NCBI GenBank assembly: GCA_016744695.1
Contig: JADGDV010000011.1
Location: 1-64,000 of the forward strand
Length of the DNA stretch: 64,000 bases
Direction: 5' to 3'
Origin: Hahellaceae bacterium
Lineage (GTDB): Bacteria > Pseudomonadota > Gammaproteobacteria > Pseudomonadales > Oleiphilaceae
Shown here: positions 53,499 to 63,712 of the stretch, in pieces
Position numbering within the stretch: the stretch's first letter is position 1
Layout of the letters: every line of letters begins with the position of its first letter
The notes under the pieces: model-generated
What the model saw: the letters and a program-made list of their open reading frames with translations, nothing else
Told to the model about the DNA's origin: nothing
Database searches by the model: none
Made by a program: the position numbers and the translations under genes

Positions 53499-54677
53499 AT
53501 GAAGCATATAACCGTTCTTGGTGCGACAGGCTCTATTGGCTTAAGTACATTAGATGTAATTTCTCGTCACCCCGATAAATATACTGTATTTGCCCTAACT
53601 GCGAACCGTAATGTTGATGAAATGCTTAAGCAGTGTCGCTTGTTTAAGCCTATGTATGCAGTAATGAGTGATGAGCAGGCCGCAGAGTTATTAGAAAAAT
53701 CTATTTTTGAGTTGTCGTTAGATATCAAAGTGTTATCTGGTCAGTCTGGGTTGGAGTATGTTGCAGGCCATAAAGGTTCGGATACTGTCATGTCGGCTAT
53801 TGTGGGTGCGGCAGGCCTCAAGCCAACGCTGTCAGCTGTTTATGCGGGTAAGCGAATATTATTAGCCAATAAAGAAGCGCTAGTTATGTCGGGAGCTCTG
53901 TTTATGGCAGCTGCTAAGGCTGCAGGCGCAGAGATTCTCCCTATTGATAGTGAACATAATGCAATATTCCAATGTATGCCCGCTGACTATAGAAGTGGAA
54001 TGCCGCTAAAGCATATTCGTCGAATACTGTTAACCGCATCGGGTGGTCCTTTTCGTACGACTCCTTTAGATGAGCTTAAGAGTGTGACACCGCAGCAGGC
54101 GTGTAAGCACCCAAACTGGTCTATGGGGCGTAAAATATCAGTTGATTCTGCATCGATGATGAACAAAGGATTAGAATTAATCGAAGCATGTTGGTTGTTT
54201 GATACAACTCCTGATAACGTTGATGTACATGTTCACCCGGAAAGTATTATTCATTCAATGGTTGAGTATGATGATGGCTCTGTTCTTGCCCAAATGGGCA
54301 GCCCTGATATGCGTACTCCCATTGCTTATGGTTTGTCCTGGCCTGAACGAATTGACTCAGGTGTTTCCTCTCTCGATCTTTTTAAAATAGCTCAACTTAA
54401 CTTTGAAAAACCAGATGAAGAGCGTTTCCCTTGTCTTCGCTTGGCTGCTGAGGCTTATCGTCGTGGTGGCACTGCTTGCGCTATTCTTAATGCAGCGAAT
54501 GAAGTGGCCGTTGATGCCTTCCTGAGTAATACCTTACGTTTTGATCAAATTCCTACCGTTATCGAGCAGGTAATGGATCTCTTGCCTGAAATACCGGCTA
54601 CTGATCTCTCTCAAATATTTGAGGCTGATGAAGCTGCTCGTATTGCGGCGGCTAATCTGATTAGTCAGGGGCTATAG
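53499..54677 (+). CDS. dxr: 1-deoxy-D-xylulose-5-phosphate reductoisomerase
   Basis: The 392-residue protein has [18 protein letters not shown] (NADPH loop), [26 protein letters not shown] with the metal ligands, and [18 protein letters not shown]. It performs the committed step of the MEP isoprenoid pathway, feeding uppS two genes upstream. Confidence 0.96.
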   Translation: MKHITVLGATGSIGLSTLDVISRHPDKYTVFALTANRNVDEMLKQCRLFKPMYAVMSDEQAAELLEKSIFELSLDIKVLSGQSGLEYVAGHKGSDTVMSAIVGAAGLKPTLSAVYAGKRILLANKEALVMSGALFMAAAKAAGAEILPIDSEHNAIFQCMPADYRSGMPLKHIRRILLTASGGPFRTTPLDELKSVTPQQACKHPNWSMGRKISVDSASMMNKGLELIEACWLFDTTPDNVDVHVHPESIIHSMVEYDDGSVLAQMGSPDMRTPIAYGLSWPERIDSGVSSLDLFKIAQLNFEKPDEERFPCLRLAAEAYRRGGTACAILNAANEVAVDAFLSNTLRFDQIPTVIEQVMDLLPEIPATDLSQIFEADEAARIAAANLISQGL

Positions 54678-54682
54678 CGCAC

Positions 54683-56053
54683 ATGGAATTCTTACAGCCT
54701 GTTTTATCATTAATTATAACGCTTGGTATACTTGTAACCATTCATGAGTATGGCCATTTTTGGGTCGCTAGGCGTTGTGGGGTTAAGGTTCTCAGGTTTT
54801 CTGTCGGTTTTGGTAATCCTATTTTTAGCTGGTATGACCGTCGTGGGACTGAATACGCAATAGCTGCTATTCCTTTAGGCGGTTACGTTAAAATGTTGGA
54901 TGAGCGTGAGGGGGAGGTCCCTTTAGATCAATTACATTTAGCATTTAATCGACAGAGTTTATCTAAGCGTATTGCGATTGTGGCGGCAGGCCCTATTGCG
55001 AACTTTATTTTTGCCGTATTCGCTTATTGGTTAATGTTCATATTAGGCTTTACTGTTATTGCGCCAGTTGTTGGCTCTGTTGATGAGGGCTCACTGGCGG
55101 CGAATGCAGGAATACAAGCTAATCAAGAAATTGTAGCTATCGATGGAGAGGCAACTAATAGCTGGCAAGATGTAAGTATGAGTTTACTTAATCGTCTTGG
55201 TGATACAGGTGAGGTTGAACTTTCTGTTAAGGCGCCTGGAGATTTTTCACAGAAACATATAAGAATGACTATTAGTGGGTGGCTTTCGGGGCAAGAAATG
55301 CCAAACCCTATTAGTGCATTAGGACTTCATACTTATAGACCCTCGATAGCACCCGTGATTGGTATTATATCGGAGGAGGGGGCTGCTGCGTCAGCAGGTA
55401 TTATGCCGAATGATCAAATAATCTCAGTTAATGGCACTTCAATTGATGATTGGATGGCATTTGTTGATATTGTTAGAAGCTCTGCTAATAAAGTACTAAT
55501 TGTTGAGGTAAGGCGAGAGCAGGACATAAAAACAATTGAACTTGTTCCACAATCTAAAGCCTTATCTAATGAGTTGGTTGTGGGTTATATTGGTGCTGGC
55601 GTTCAACAGCCTGAAGGGCTGGCATCAATGTGGCCACCTGAAATGATTCGGGAAATAAGTTATGGGCCTGTAGATGCATTGAGTGCTGCGTTGAATAAAA
55701 CAAGCGCCGATACCGTTATGACGCTTAGCTCGATTAAAAAAATGATTGAAGGTGTTATTTCAGTCAAAAACCTGAGTGGGCCGATTACTATAGCAAGAGT
55801 GGCTAGTACCACCATAGAGTCAGGGCTTGAGTCATTTTTACGCTTTTTGGCTATATTAAGTGTTAGTCTTGGTGTGTTAAATTTATTGCCTATACCCGTA
55901 TTAGATGGCGGACATTTGTTATATTATTTGGTCGAACTTGTAAGAGGGAAACCACTATCAGAAAAAAGTCAGTTATTCGGATTAAAAATAGGTATATCAC
56001 TTATAGTCATGTTAATGTTGGTCGCTTTTTATAATGACCTTTTGAGGTTGTGA
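54683..56053 (+). CDS. rseP: Site-2 intramembrane protease RseP
   Basis: The 456-residue protein has the zinc protease motif TIHEYGHFWVARRCGVKV in the first helix, two central PDZ domains (about residues 115-190 and 215-300) and the second active-site motif PVLDGGHLLYY in the C-terminal helices. It cleaves the sigma-E anti-sigma factor RseA and remnant signal peptides. It lies five bases after dxr. Confidence 0.95.
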   Translation: MEFLQPVLSLIITLGILVTIHEYGHFWVARRCGVKVLRFSVGFGNPIFSWYDRRGTEYAIAAIPLGGYVKMLDEREGEVPLDQLHLAFNRQSLSKRIAIVAAGPIANFIFAVFAYWLMFILGFTVIAPVVGSVDEGSLAANAGIQANQEIVAIDGEATNSWQDVSMSLLNRLGDTGEVELSVKAPGDFSQKHIRMTISGWLSGQEMPNPISALGLHTYRPSIAPVIGIISEEGAAASAGIMPNDQIISVNGTSIDDWMAFVDIVRSSANKVLIVEVRREQDIKTIELVPQSKALSNELVVGYIGAGVQQPEGLASMWPPEMIREISYGPVDALSAALNKTSADTVMTLSSIKKMIEGVISVKNLSGPITIARVASTTIESGLESFLRFLAILSVSLGVLNLLPIPVLDGGHLLYYLVELVRGKPLSEKSQLFGLKIGISLIVMLMLVAFYNDLLRL

Positions 56054-56079
56054 ATTTTTTTGTTGGTAATTATTTTTTC

Positions 56080-58416
56080 ATGATAAATCGCAGTAAATTT
56101 CTTTCAAGTTTGTTTACATTACTTTGTTGTTTGTCTCTAGCGTTAACGGTCTCTTCTGTGCAAGCAGACCAGTTCGTCATTAAAGATATTCGTGTCGAAG
56201 GTCTTCAACGCATATCGGCTGGAACCGTGTTTGGTGCATTCCCTGTGAATGTAGGGGATGAGGTTGATTCTGTCAGGCTTGTTGAAGCATCTAAAAATTT
56301 ATTTAAAAGTGGAATGTTTACCGATATCCAGCTAGGGCGTGAAGGGGGGGACCTTATCATTACGGTCGTTGAACGCCCTTCTATTAGTAAAATAGAAATT
56401 GAAGGCAACAAAGATATTGCCACCGAAGACTTGATGGACGGCCTTAAATCAGCAGGCATGTATGAAGGGCAGGTTTTTCAACGTGTAACAATGGAAAGGC
56501 TTGAACTTGAAATTCTTAGATCTTATGTGGCTCAAGGGCGGTATAACGCATCGGTTGAGGCTGAAATAGAAGAGCAGCTTCGAAATCGTGTCGCAATCAA
56601 ACTTAACATTAATGAAGGTGATGTAGCCTCTATTCAACATGTTAATATCGTGGGGAATGAAGCATTCTCTGATGATGAATTGTTTGACCTTATGGAGCTA
56701 AAAACACCTGGCATGTGGTCATTTTTCACTAATGATGACAAGTACGCTAAAGAAAAATTAAGTGGTGATTTAGAACGTATTCGTTCTTACTACCTTGACC
56801 GCGGATATATTAAATTTAATATTGAATCGACACAGGTTTCCATTTCACCAAAGAAAGAAGATGTCTATATTACACTTAATGTTTCAGAAGGGCCTAAGTA
56901 CACTATACGAGACATCAAGTTAAAAGGTGAGTTGATAGTTGATGAAGAGGAACTCAATAAGCTTGTACTAGTTCGAAAGGGCGATACGTTTTCACGACGA
57001 TTGTTAACTACCACGTCAGATATTATTTCCAGGCGCTTAGGCCGAGAAGGCTATACCTTTGCCAACGTCAATGCGATACCAGAACCTCATGATGATAATA
57101 CGGCGACCATTACCTTTTTTGTTGACCCTGGTAGAAGAACCTATGTAAGGCGAATTAACTTCAGAGGCAATGTTAATACAAGTGATGAAGTGCTGCGTCA
57201 GGAGATGCGTCAAATGGAAGGCTCTTCAGCTTCTACGGCACTTATAGAGTCATCAAAGAGTCGCCTTGAACGACTCGGATTTTTTAAGACAGTTGCAGTT
57301 GAAACGCCATCTGTTCCGGGTTTTAGTGATCAGGTAGATGTTAACTACTCTGTTGAAGAGCAAGCTTCAGGTAGTTTGTCAGCAAGCCTCGGTTTCTCTC
57401 AAGATAGCGGATTTCTGCTAGGTTTGAATGTTTCGGAAAATAACTTTTTAGGAACGGGACGGCGGGTTTCAATGGGCCTGAATACAAGTGATTCAGTAAA
57501 AAGTGCCAGACTTTCATATTTAAATCCTTACTATACCGTTGATGGCGTGAGTCGCGGCTTTAGTGTTTTTGCCAAGAAGACTGATTTTGAAGATCGAAAT
57601 ACATCAGCTTACATTTTGGATACAATTGGTGGTTCTGTCACTTTTGGTTATCCGCTCAATAACTTCTCAAGGTTAAATTTTGGATTAACAGCAACAAATG
57701 ACCAACTTTCTCCCGGTTCGGAAGTTGCACTTGAAATAGCTGAATTCGCTTATAAATATGGAACAGAATTTAATAACTTAGCATTAACTGGTAGTTGGAC
57801 TCGAAATACGCTTAATAGGGGTATGTTTGCAACACAAGGCTTATCACAAAGCTTGTCATTGGAAGTTACAACACCTGGTATTAGTGATTTAGAGTTTTAT
57901 AAAGCGAATTACCGTACTAATTTTTACCAGCCCATAGATCGTTTCCATCACTGGGTTGTGCGCTTGAAGTCAGATTTAGGATATGGCGGAGGCTATGGCG
58001 ATACCAGTGAACTGCCATTTTATGAAAACTATTACGCAGGTGGCATGGGATCGGTAAGAGGTTATGAGTCAAATTCATTAGGTCGAAAATCTATAAGAAA
58101 TATTAATGACTCAACGGTTGCAAGACCCTTTGGAGGAAATCTTTTAATAGAGGGTAGTGCTGAATTAATATTCCCCCTACCTTTTGTTGATGACCAGAGC
58201 TCAATGAGAACAGCTTTGTTTTTTGATGCAGGTAACGTTTTTGATACAGCTAGAGACTATGACCCAGAGCTCTCTGAAATTAGAATGTCCACAGGTGTGA
58301 GCTTACAGTGGGTAACGGCCATTGGGCCTTTGGGTTTTTCTTTGGCTAAAACAATTAATGATCAGAAAGGAGACGAAAGAGAAGTCTTTCAGTTTACTTT
58401 AGGGCAGAGTTTTTAA
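56080..58416 (+). CDS. bamA: Outer-membrane protein assembly factor BamA
   Basis: The start at 56080 gives a clean signal peptide (INRSKFLSSLFTLLCCLSL..., cleaved after VQA). A GTG at 56050 that overlaps the rseP stop would add ten residues. Five POTRA domains follow from about residue 25 (FVIKDIRVEGLQRIS), then the barrel with GSVRGYESNSLG (the VRGF/Y motif) and a terminal phenylalanine (LGQSF). It is the core of the BAM complex that inserts beta-barrel proteins. Confidence 0.95.
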   Translation: MINRSKFLSSLFTLLCCLSLALTVSSVQADQFVIKDIRVEGLQRISAGTVFGAFPVNVGDEVDSVRLVEASKNLFKSGMFTDIQLGREGGDLIITVVERPSISKIEIEGNKDIATEDLMDGLKSAGMYEGQVFQRVTMERLELEILRSYVAQGRYNASVEAEIEEQLRNRVAIKLNINEGDVASIQHVNIVGNEAFSDDELFDLMELKTPGMWSFFTNDDKYAKEKLSGDLERIRSYYLDRGYIKFNIESTQVSISPKKEDVYITLNVSEGPKYTIRDIKLKGELIVDEEELNKLVLVRKGDTFSRRLLTTTSDIISRRLGREGYTFANVNAIPEPHDDNTATITFFVDPGRRTYVRRINFRGNVNTSDEVLRQEMRQMEGSSASTALIESSKSRLERLGFFKTVAVETPSVPGFSDQVDVNYSVEEQASGSLSASLGFSQDSGFLLGLNVSENNFLGTGRRVSMGLNTSDSVKSARLSYLNPYYTVDGVSRGFSVFAKKTDFEDRNTSAYILDTIGGSVTFGYPLNNFSRLNFGLTATNDQLSPGSEVALEIAEFAYKYGTEFNNLALTGSWTRNTLNRGMFATQGLSQSLSLEVTTPGISDLEFYKANYRTNFYQPIDRFHHWVVRLKSDLGYGGGYGDTSELPFYENYYAGGMGSVRGYESNSLGRKSIRNINDSTVARPFGGNLLIEGSAELIFPLPFVDDQSSMRTALFFDAGNVFDTARDYDPELSEIRMSTGVSLQWVTAIGPLGFSLAKTINDQKGDEREVFQFTLGQSF

Positions 58417-58499
58417 TAATCATCATATGTTTCATATATAAACGATTAAGCCCGTAAATAAGGGTTTAAAAATTAGTGTTATTAAAGGAGATAGTATTT

Positions 58500-59003
58500 A
58501 TGAAAATGTTAATAAGTGTGGTTCTTTCTATTGGTCTGATGGCATCTTTGCCTGTATTTGCAGAAACTAAAATTGGTGTAGTTGATATAAGGGCTGCTTT
58601 GTTTTCATCAGATGCGGCCAAGGCGTTTAGTAAGTCAATTGCAGGAGACTTTAAAACTCAGGAAATGGAAGTACGCTCTGTTCAAGAGTCTGGACACAAG
58701 CTACAAGAAAGAATTAAAAAAGATGCCGCTATCATGAGTGATACTGAGCGTACAAAGCTTGCTCTGCAGTTAGAAGAAAAAGCAAAAGAGTTTAAATACT
58801 TAAAAGATAAACTTGATAAAGCCGTAGCATCAAAGAAGCAGGTTTTCCTTCAAGAATCAAAGCCAAAAGTAGATATAGCGCTTAAAGAAATTGTTGATGG
58901 CGGTAAATTCGATTTAATCTTCCCAAGAGAGTCGGTTGTTTATAGTGGTCAATCGCTTGATATCACGGCGCAGGTAATTGAAAAACTGAATGCAATGAAG
59001 TAG
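58500..59003 (+). CDS. skp: Periplasmic chaperone Skp/OmpH
   Basis: The ATG at 58500 has a strong AAAGGAG upstream and begins a signal peptide (KMLISVVLSIGLMASLPVFA). The mature 145 residues read KIGVVDIRAALFSSD, then long helices (LALQLEEKAKEFKYLKDKLD) and a C-terminal FDLIFPRESVVY strand. It carries unfolded outer-membrane proteins to BamA. Confidence 0.92.
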   Translation: MKMLISVVLSIGLMASLPVFAETKIGVVDIRAALFSSDAAKAFSKSIAGDFKTQEMEVRSVQESGHKLQERIKKDAAIMSDTERTKLALQLEEKAKEFKYLKDKLDKAVASKKQVFLQESKPKVDIALKEIVDGGKFDLIFPRESVVYSGQSLDITAQVIEKLNAMK

Positions 59004-59121
59004 GTAAACGTTAATAATTACAGAATAGCGTATATTAACATCGCTTACTTTGAATGCGCCCTCTGATTTAAAACATGAGGGCGTCGTTCGTTATAGGGCT
59101 ATATACTGTAGAGAATATTGG

Positions 59122-60156
59122 ATGACAGACTTACACAAAAAACAATATACACTTTCCCAGTTGGCTGAGATTGTTGCTGGCACTGTAGTGGGTGATGGTG
59201 ATTGTTTGATTGAAGGTATAAATACTTTACAAGAAGCAAAAAAAGGAACGATTTCTTTTCTTGCAAACCCTGCCTATGAAAAATTCTTGAAAGATACTGA
59301 AGCATCTGCTGTTATTTTATCTGAAGGGTATTCAGGTAAGTGTCCGTCTAATTCTTTGGTCGTAAAGAACCCCTATTTGGCCTATGCTAAACTAAGTCAT
59401 TATTTTGATTATGTATTATCTGCTGAGAGTGGTATTCATTCATCGGCGGTTGTACATGATTTAGCTGATATTGATAGTACTGCTTCTATCGCCGCTAATG
59501 CGGTTATTGAGAAAGGTGCCTCAATTGCTGCTAATGTTGTAATAGGTGCAGGTTGTTTTGTTGGTGAAAACTCGGTGATTAGTGAATGCACTCGCTTATT
59601 TGCTAACGTATCTGTTTATCATGGTGTCATGATTGGAGCGCGCTGTATTATTCATAGTGGTGCTATTATTGGGGCCGATGGCTTTGGTATTGCGCCCAGC
59701 CCTGATGGCTGGAACAAAATAGCGCAAATTGGTGGCGTTGTTGTTGGAGATGATGTTGAAATCGGTGCTAATACTACGATTGACCGTGGTGCTCTAGATA
59801 ATACAGAAATTAAAGACGGTGTGAAGCTAGATAACCAGATACAAATTGCCCATAACGTTATAATTGGTGAAAATACTGCCATTGCAGCTTGCACCGGTAT
59901 TGCTGGGAGTACGCGTGTTGGAAAAAATTGTATATTTGGTGGGGGCAGCGGTATTGCTGGCCATTTGAGCATTGTAGATAATGTACATCTGACAGGAATG
60001 ACTTTAGTCACCAAAAGTATTAAAAAACCTGGCGTTTATTCTTCGGGTACGGCTGTTGAACCCAATTCAACATGGCGAAAGAATGCAGTTCGATTTAGGC
60101 AGTTAGATAGCATTGCAAATCGCATTAAAATACTGGAAAAGAACGCCAATTTATAA
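59122..60156 (+). CDS. lpxD: UDP-3-O-acylglucosamine N-acyltransferase
   Basis: The ATG at 59122 gives 344 residues. The N-terminal uridine-binding domain (YTLSQLAEIVAGTVVGDGD) is followed by a hexapeptide beta-helix (IGADGFGIAPSPDGW, QIAHNVIIGENTAIAA with the catalytic His). It adds the second acyl chain in lipid A synthesis. A frame 24 codons longer lacks family similarity. Confidence 0.95.
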   Translation: MTDLHKKQYTLSQLAEIVAGTVVGDGDCLIEGINTLQEAKKGTISFLANPAYEKFLKDTEASAVILSEGYSGKCPSNSLVVKNPYLAYAKLSHYFDYVLSAESGIHSSAVVHDLADIDSTASIAANAVIEKGASIAANVVIGAGCFVGENSVISECTRLFANVSVYHGVMIGARCIIHSGAIIGADGFGIAPSPDGWNKIAQIGGVVVGDDVEIGANTTIDRGALDNTEIKDGVKLDNQIQIAHNVIIGENTAIAACTGIAGSTRVGKNCIFGGGSGIAGHLSIVDNVHLTGMTLVTKSIKKPGVYSSGTAVEPNSTWRKNAVRFRQLDSIANRIKILEKNANL

Positions 60157-60202
60157 TTCGGCGCTCTATAGATAAATATAGTTTATTGAGGCACTCATCT
60201 AA

Positions 60203-60640
60203 ATGATGAACATTGATCAAATACTTGAATACTTACCTCATCGGTACCCTTTTTTGCTGGTTGACCGCGTTACAGAAATAGAGAAGGGCATAAGTATTAC
60301 AGGTTATAAAAATGTCACTATTAACGAGCCATTTTTCACAGGACATTTTCCTGGAAACCCGATTATGCCGGGTGTTTTGATTCTTGAGGCGATGGCTCAA
60401 GTCTCGGGTATTTTGGGTTTCGTAACAAATGACTCGAAGCCGACTGAGGGGCGAATTCAGTATTTTGCAGGGTCGAATAGAGTTCGTTTTAAACGACCGG
60501 TTATTCCTGGTGATCAGTTGGTATTGGAATCAAGTTTAATTGCAAACAAGCATAGTATATGGAAATTTGATTGTCGTGCACTGGTTGACGGTAACGTTGT
60601 TTGTGTTGCTGAAATTATGACTGCTGAGAGAGCAAGTTAA
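60203..60640 (+). CDS. fabZ: 3-hydroxyacyl-ACP dehydratase FabZ
   Basis: The 145-residue hot-dog protein has [18 protein letters not shown], the catalytic histidine in [14 protein letters not shown] and the catalytic glutamate in LEAMAQVSG. It works in fatty-acid elongation beside the lipid A genes. The stop overlaps the lpxA ATG by one base. Confidence 0.97.
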   Translation: MMNIDQILEYLPHRYPFLLVDRVTEIEKGISITGYKNVTINEPFFTGHFPGNPIMPGVLILEAMAQVSGILGFVTNDSKPTEGRIQYFAGSNRVRFKRPVIPGDQLVLESSLIANKHSIWKFDCRALVDGNVVCVAEIMTAERAS

Positions 60641-61425
60641 TGAGTATTCACCCTCAGGCAATTATTGATCCGACTGCGAGTGTGGCAGAAGACGTTATTA
60701 TTGGTCCATGGACATATATTGGCCCCGATGTAGAAATTGGGTCTGGTACAGAAATTATGTCTCATGTGGTGATCAAAGGCCCAACGAAGATAGGGAAAAA
60801 CAATAGAATTTTTCAGTTCTCAAGTATTGGTGAGGAATGCCAGGATAAGAAGTATGCAGGTGAACTCACCCGTCTTGAAATTGGTGACAACAATATTATT
60901 CGTGAAAGCTGCACTATTCATCGGGGAACCGCCCAAGATGTTGGTCTTACGAAGGTAGGGAGTAATAATCTTGTGATGGCTTATGTGCATATAGCCCATG
61001 ACTGCGTAGTCGGTGATAATATTATTTTGGCTAATAATGCGACCTTAGCAGGGCATGTTCATGTAGGAGATTGGGCTATTCTAGGTGGCGGCACAATGGT
61101 TCACCAGTTCTGCCATATTGGTACCCACAGCATGAGTGCAGGTGGCAGTATTGTTCTGAAAGACATTCCTGCTTATGTGATGGCCAGTGGGCAGTCTGCC
61201 TCTGCGTTTGGTCTGAACTCAGAAGGGCTAAAGCGACGTGGTTTTACGAAAGAAGCTATGGTCGTGTTGAAGCGTGCTTATAAGACTATTTTCCGTCAGG
61301 GTTTAGCGCTTAAACAAGCTATTGAAGTACTGGAAGAGGTTGTTGTTACTGGCGAAGAGGGGGCCGCTGAAGTTAGGGTACTTCTAGACTCGCTGAAAAA
61401 CTCAAATAGAGGCATCGTACGTTAG
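60640..61425 (+). CDS. lpxA: UDP-GlcNAc acyltransferase
   Basis: The 261-residue left-handed beta-helix enzyme starts IHPQAIIDPTASVAEDVIIG and has the catalytic histidine in AYVHIAHDCVVGDN. The C-terminal helical domain begins near SEGLKRRGF. It performs the first acylation of lipid A. Overlaps fabZ. Confidence 0.97.
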   Translation: MSIHPQAIIDPTASVAEDVIIGPWTYIGPDVEIGSGTEIMSHVVIKGPTKIGKNNRIFQFSSIGEECQDKKYAGELTRLEIGDNNIIRESCTIHRGTAQDVGLTKVGSNNLVMAYVHIAHDCVVGDNIILANNATLAGHVHVGDWAILGGGTMVHQFCHIGTHSMSAGGSIVLKDIPAYVMASGQSASAFGLNSEGLKRRGFTKEAMVVLKRAYKTIFRQGLALKQAIEVLEEVVVTGEEGAAEVRVLLDSLKNSNRGIVR

Positions 61426-61467
61426 ATATTATTCGTGCGTTAGAGATTGCTTGTTAGGATATTGTAC

Positions 61468-62634
61468 GTGAGTGAAAAAAAAATACGTATTGGGATGGTC
61501 GCCGGAGAAATCTCTGGCGACATTCTTGGTGCGGGATTAATTAAAGAGTTAAAAAAGCGCTACCCGAATGCCCGGTTTGAAGGTATTGGTGGGCCTTTAA
61601 TGATCAAAGAAGGTTTCAAAAGCCATGTGCCTATGGAGCGACTATCGGTCATGGGGCTTGTTGAGGTTCTTGGTCGATTGTTTGAATTAATTGGCATTAG
61701 ACGAAGAATAAAAAAATATTTTCTTGATAACCCTCCTGATGTATTTATCGGTATTGATGCGCCTGACTTTACCTTGGGTCTTGAAGAATCACTGAGAAAA
61801 TCCGGTATAAAAACCGCACACTATGTCAGTCCTTCTGTTTGGGCTTGGCGTCAAAAACGAGTGTTTAAAATAGCGCGCGCTGTTGATTTGATGCTTACTT
61901 TGTTTCCCTTTGAAGCTCGATTTTATAAAGATCACAATGTCCCTGTTGCTTTTGTGGGGCACCCTCTAGCCGATATGATTCCTTTAGAACCTTCTCAGGG
62001 TAAAGCACGAGAAAGACTTGGGCTTATGCTAACGCCTCTTGGAGCAAGCCAGAACATTGTTGCTTTGTTACCCGGAAGCCGCTCAGGTGAAATTCACTAC
62101 TTGGGAGAAATTTTTATTGAGGCTGCCAAGCTCGTTTTAGCTCAGAATGCAGATGCGAAGTTTTTACTTCCTTATGTTAATAGTGAAAGAAAAGAACAGA
62201 TAGAAGATATTATTCAAAGGCTAGGTCCAGATCTTCCTATTACGTTGATACAAGGCCAATCAAGAGATGTAATGGCAGCAAGTAATGTTATTTTATTAGC
62301 GTCGGGCACTGCAACCTTAGAAGCGATGCTGTTAAAGCGCCCAATGGTCGTTGCTTACCGCATGAGTGCGATCACCTTTTTTATTATGAAGCGCTTGATG
62401 AAAGCACCTTACATATCCTTGCCTAATTTACTCGCGAATAAAGCATTAGTCCCTGAGCTTATTCAGGCGCAGGCTTCCCCGAATAACTTAGCAAAGTCAT
62501 TATTACAGCGTTTAAAGAAAGATGAAAATAGTGAAGCATTGAATGCGCAATATATTAAAATTCATGAATCGCTTAAACAAGATGCAAGTGACAAAGCGGC
62601 GACAGCAGTAGCAAGGTTAATTGATGCCAAATAA
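61468..62634 (+). CDS. lpxB: Lipid A disaccharide synthase
   Basis: The GTG at 61468 follows AGGA at nine bases; a TTG at 61447 is also open. The 388-residue GT19 enzyme has [45 protein letters not shown] and [15 protein letters not shown]. It joins the two acylated glucosamines of lipid A. Confidence 0.95.
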   Translation: MSEKKIRIGMVAGEISGDILGAGLIKELKKRYPNARFEGIGGPLMIKEGFKSHVPMERLSVMGLVEVLGRLFELIGIRRRIKKYFLDNPPDVFIGIDAPDFTLGLEESLRKSGIKTAHYVSPSVWAWRQKRVFKIARAVDLMLTLFPFEARFYKDHNVPVAFVGHPLADMIPLEPSQGKARERLGLMLTPLGASQNIVALLPGSRSGEIHYLGEIFIEAAKLVLAQNADAKFLLPYVNSERKEQIEDIIQRLGPDLPITLIQGQSRDVMAASNVILLASGTATLEAMLLKRPMVVAYRMSAITFFIMKRLMKAPYISLPNLLANKALVPELIQAQASPNNLAKSLLQRLKKDENSEALNAQYIKIHESLKQDASDKAATAVARLIDAK

Positions 62635-63226
62635 TGATGATGTTTTTGAATGTGCTTATAAAGGAAGGCTTTTAGCAGGTGTTGATGAAGTAGGGCGGGG
62701 GCCTCTTGCTGGGGCAGTTGTTGCAGCAGCCGTTATTTTAGACCCAGAGTCGCCTATTGATGGTTTGAATGATTCTAAAAAACTCACAGAAAAAAAACGT
62801 GAACGCTTAAGTGAAGAAATAAAAGAAAAGGCCTTATCTTGGTCTTTAGGGCGTGCAGAAGTAGAAGAAATTGATAAATTGAATATATTGCAAGCATCAC
62901 TTCTTGCAATGAAGCGTGCGGTCGAGGGGCTACCTATTCCTCCTGAATATGCTTTGATTGATGGCAATAAATGCCCAGACCTTAATGTTGCGTGTGAAGC
63001 GGTTGTTAAGGGCGACAGTCGAGTAACTGCGATAAGTGCAGCCTCTATTATAGCGAAGGTTAGCCGCGATCACGAAATGGTTGAGCTAGATAAGAAATAT
63101 CCAGGGTATGGTTTGGCTAAGCATAAGGGCTACCCAACCGCTGTTCATATGAAAGCTCTTAAAGAATTAGGCGTAAGTGATATTCATCGTAGGTCTTTTC
63201 GTCCTGTAAGAGAGTGTCTTGAATAA
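62624..63226 (+). CDS. rnhB: Ribonuclease HII
   Basis: The 200-residue enzyme has [20 protein letters not shown] with the first two catalytic acidic residues, [23 protein letters not shown], and [21 protein letters not shown] (in part) with the third. The ATG at 62624 overlaps lpxB by 11 bases; a TTG one codon earlier is open. It removes RNA from RNA-DNA hybrids. Confidence 0.96.
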   Translation: MPNNDDVFECAYKGRLLAGVDEVGRGPLAGAVVAAAVILDPESPIDGLNDSKKLTEKKRERLSEEIKEKALSWSLGRAEVEEIDKLNILQASLLAMKRAVEGLPIPPEYALIDGNKCPDLNVACEAVVKGDSRVTAISAASIIAKVSRDHEMVELDKKYPGYGLAKHKGYPTAVHMKALKELGVSDIHRRSFRPVRECLE

Positions 63227-63683
63227 ACTACTTTTTGCTTTTATTTGTTTGATGTTTTCAGTGGCTGTATCAGCACAAATTTACAAGTGGACGGATGAAA
63301 GTGGCAAGGTTCACTATAGTGATAAGGCGCCTGATAAGAAGCAAGCTGTAGAGAAAATTAATATTGAAATAGATCGTGCAGCGAGCCAGAAATCCAAATC
63401 TGAAAGACGTTCGTTAGAAAATACACAGCGCTTCTTGAAAGTGCTTGAAGAAGAAAAAGCGGTTAAAAGAGAGAAAGAAAAAGAGCATGCCAAAAAGCAG
63501 GATAAAATGCGTGCTTATTGTCAGCGTTTAGAAAAAGAAATTAGTATTTACAAAAAAGGGTATGCGATTGTTCGTTATGGGCAAGATGGTGGTCATGAAT
63601 ATTTAACGGACGAAGAAATTGAAGTTGATATGAAGAAGTTTGAAGATAAATGGGAAAAGAACTGCGAAGGTTTAACAAATTAA
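63219..63683 (+). CDS. DUF4124 periplasmic protein
   Basis: The TTG start overlaps rnhB. A signal peptide ([18 protein letters not shown]) precedes the DUF4124 signature [19 protein letters not shown] at about residues 20-38, then a long lysine/glutamate-rich helix and a short C-terminal domain with two cysteines. The function of DUF4124 proteins is unknown. A hairpin overlapping its stop codon follows. Confidence 0.82.
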   Translation: MNKLLFAFICLMFSVAVSAQIYKWTDESGKVHYSDKAPDKKQAVEKINIEIDRAASQKSKSERRSLENTQRFLKVLEEEKAVKREKEKEHAKKQDKMRAYCQRLEKEISIYKKGYAIVRYGQDGGHEYLTDEEIEVDMKKFEDKWEKNCEGLTN

Positions 63684-63691
63684 ACCTTCGC
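63664..63691 (+). terminator. Hairpin over the DUF4124 stop codon
   Basis: GCGAAGGTTTAA and TTAAACCTTCGC pair perfectly around a CAAA loop, between the converging DUF4124 and fdxA genes. There is no T run on the plus strand, so it may act as a bidirectional stop or RNA-stabilising structure. Confidence 0.6.
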
Positions 63692-63712
63692 TACTGCAAA
63701 AAGAGCGCCTTT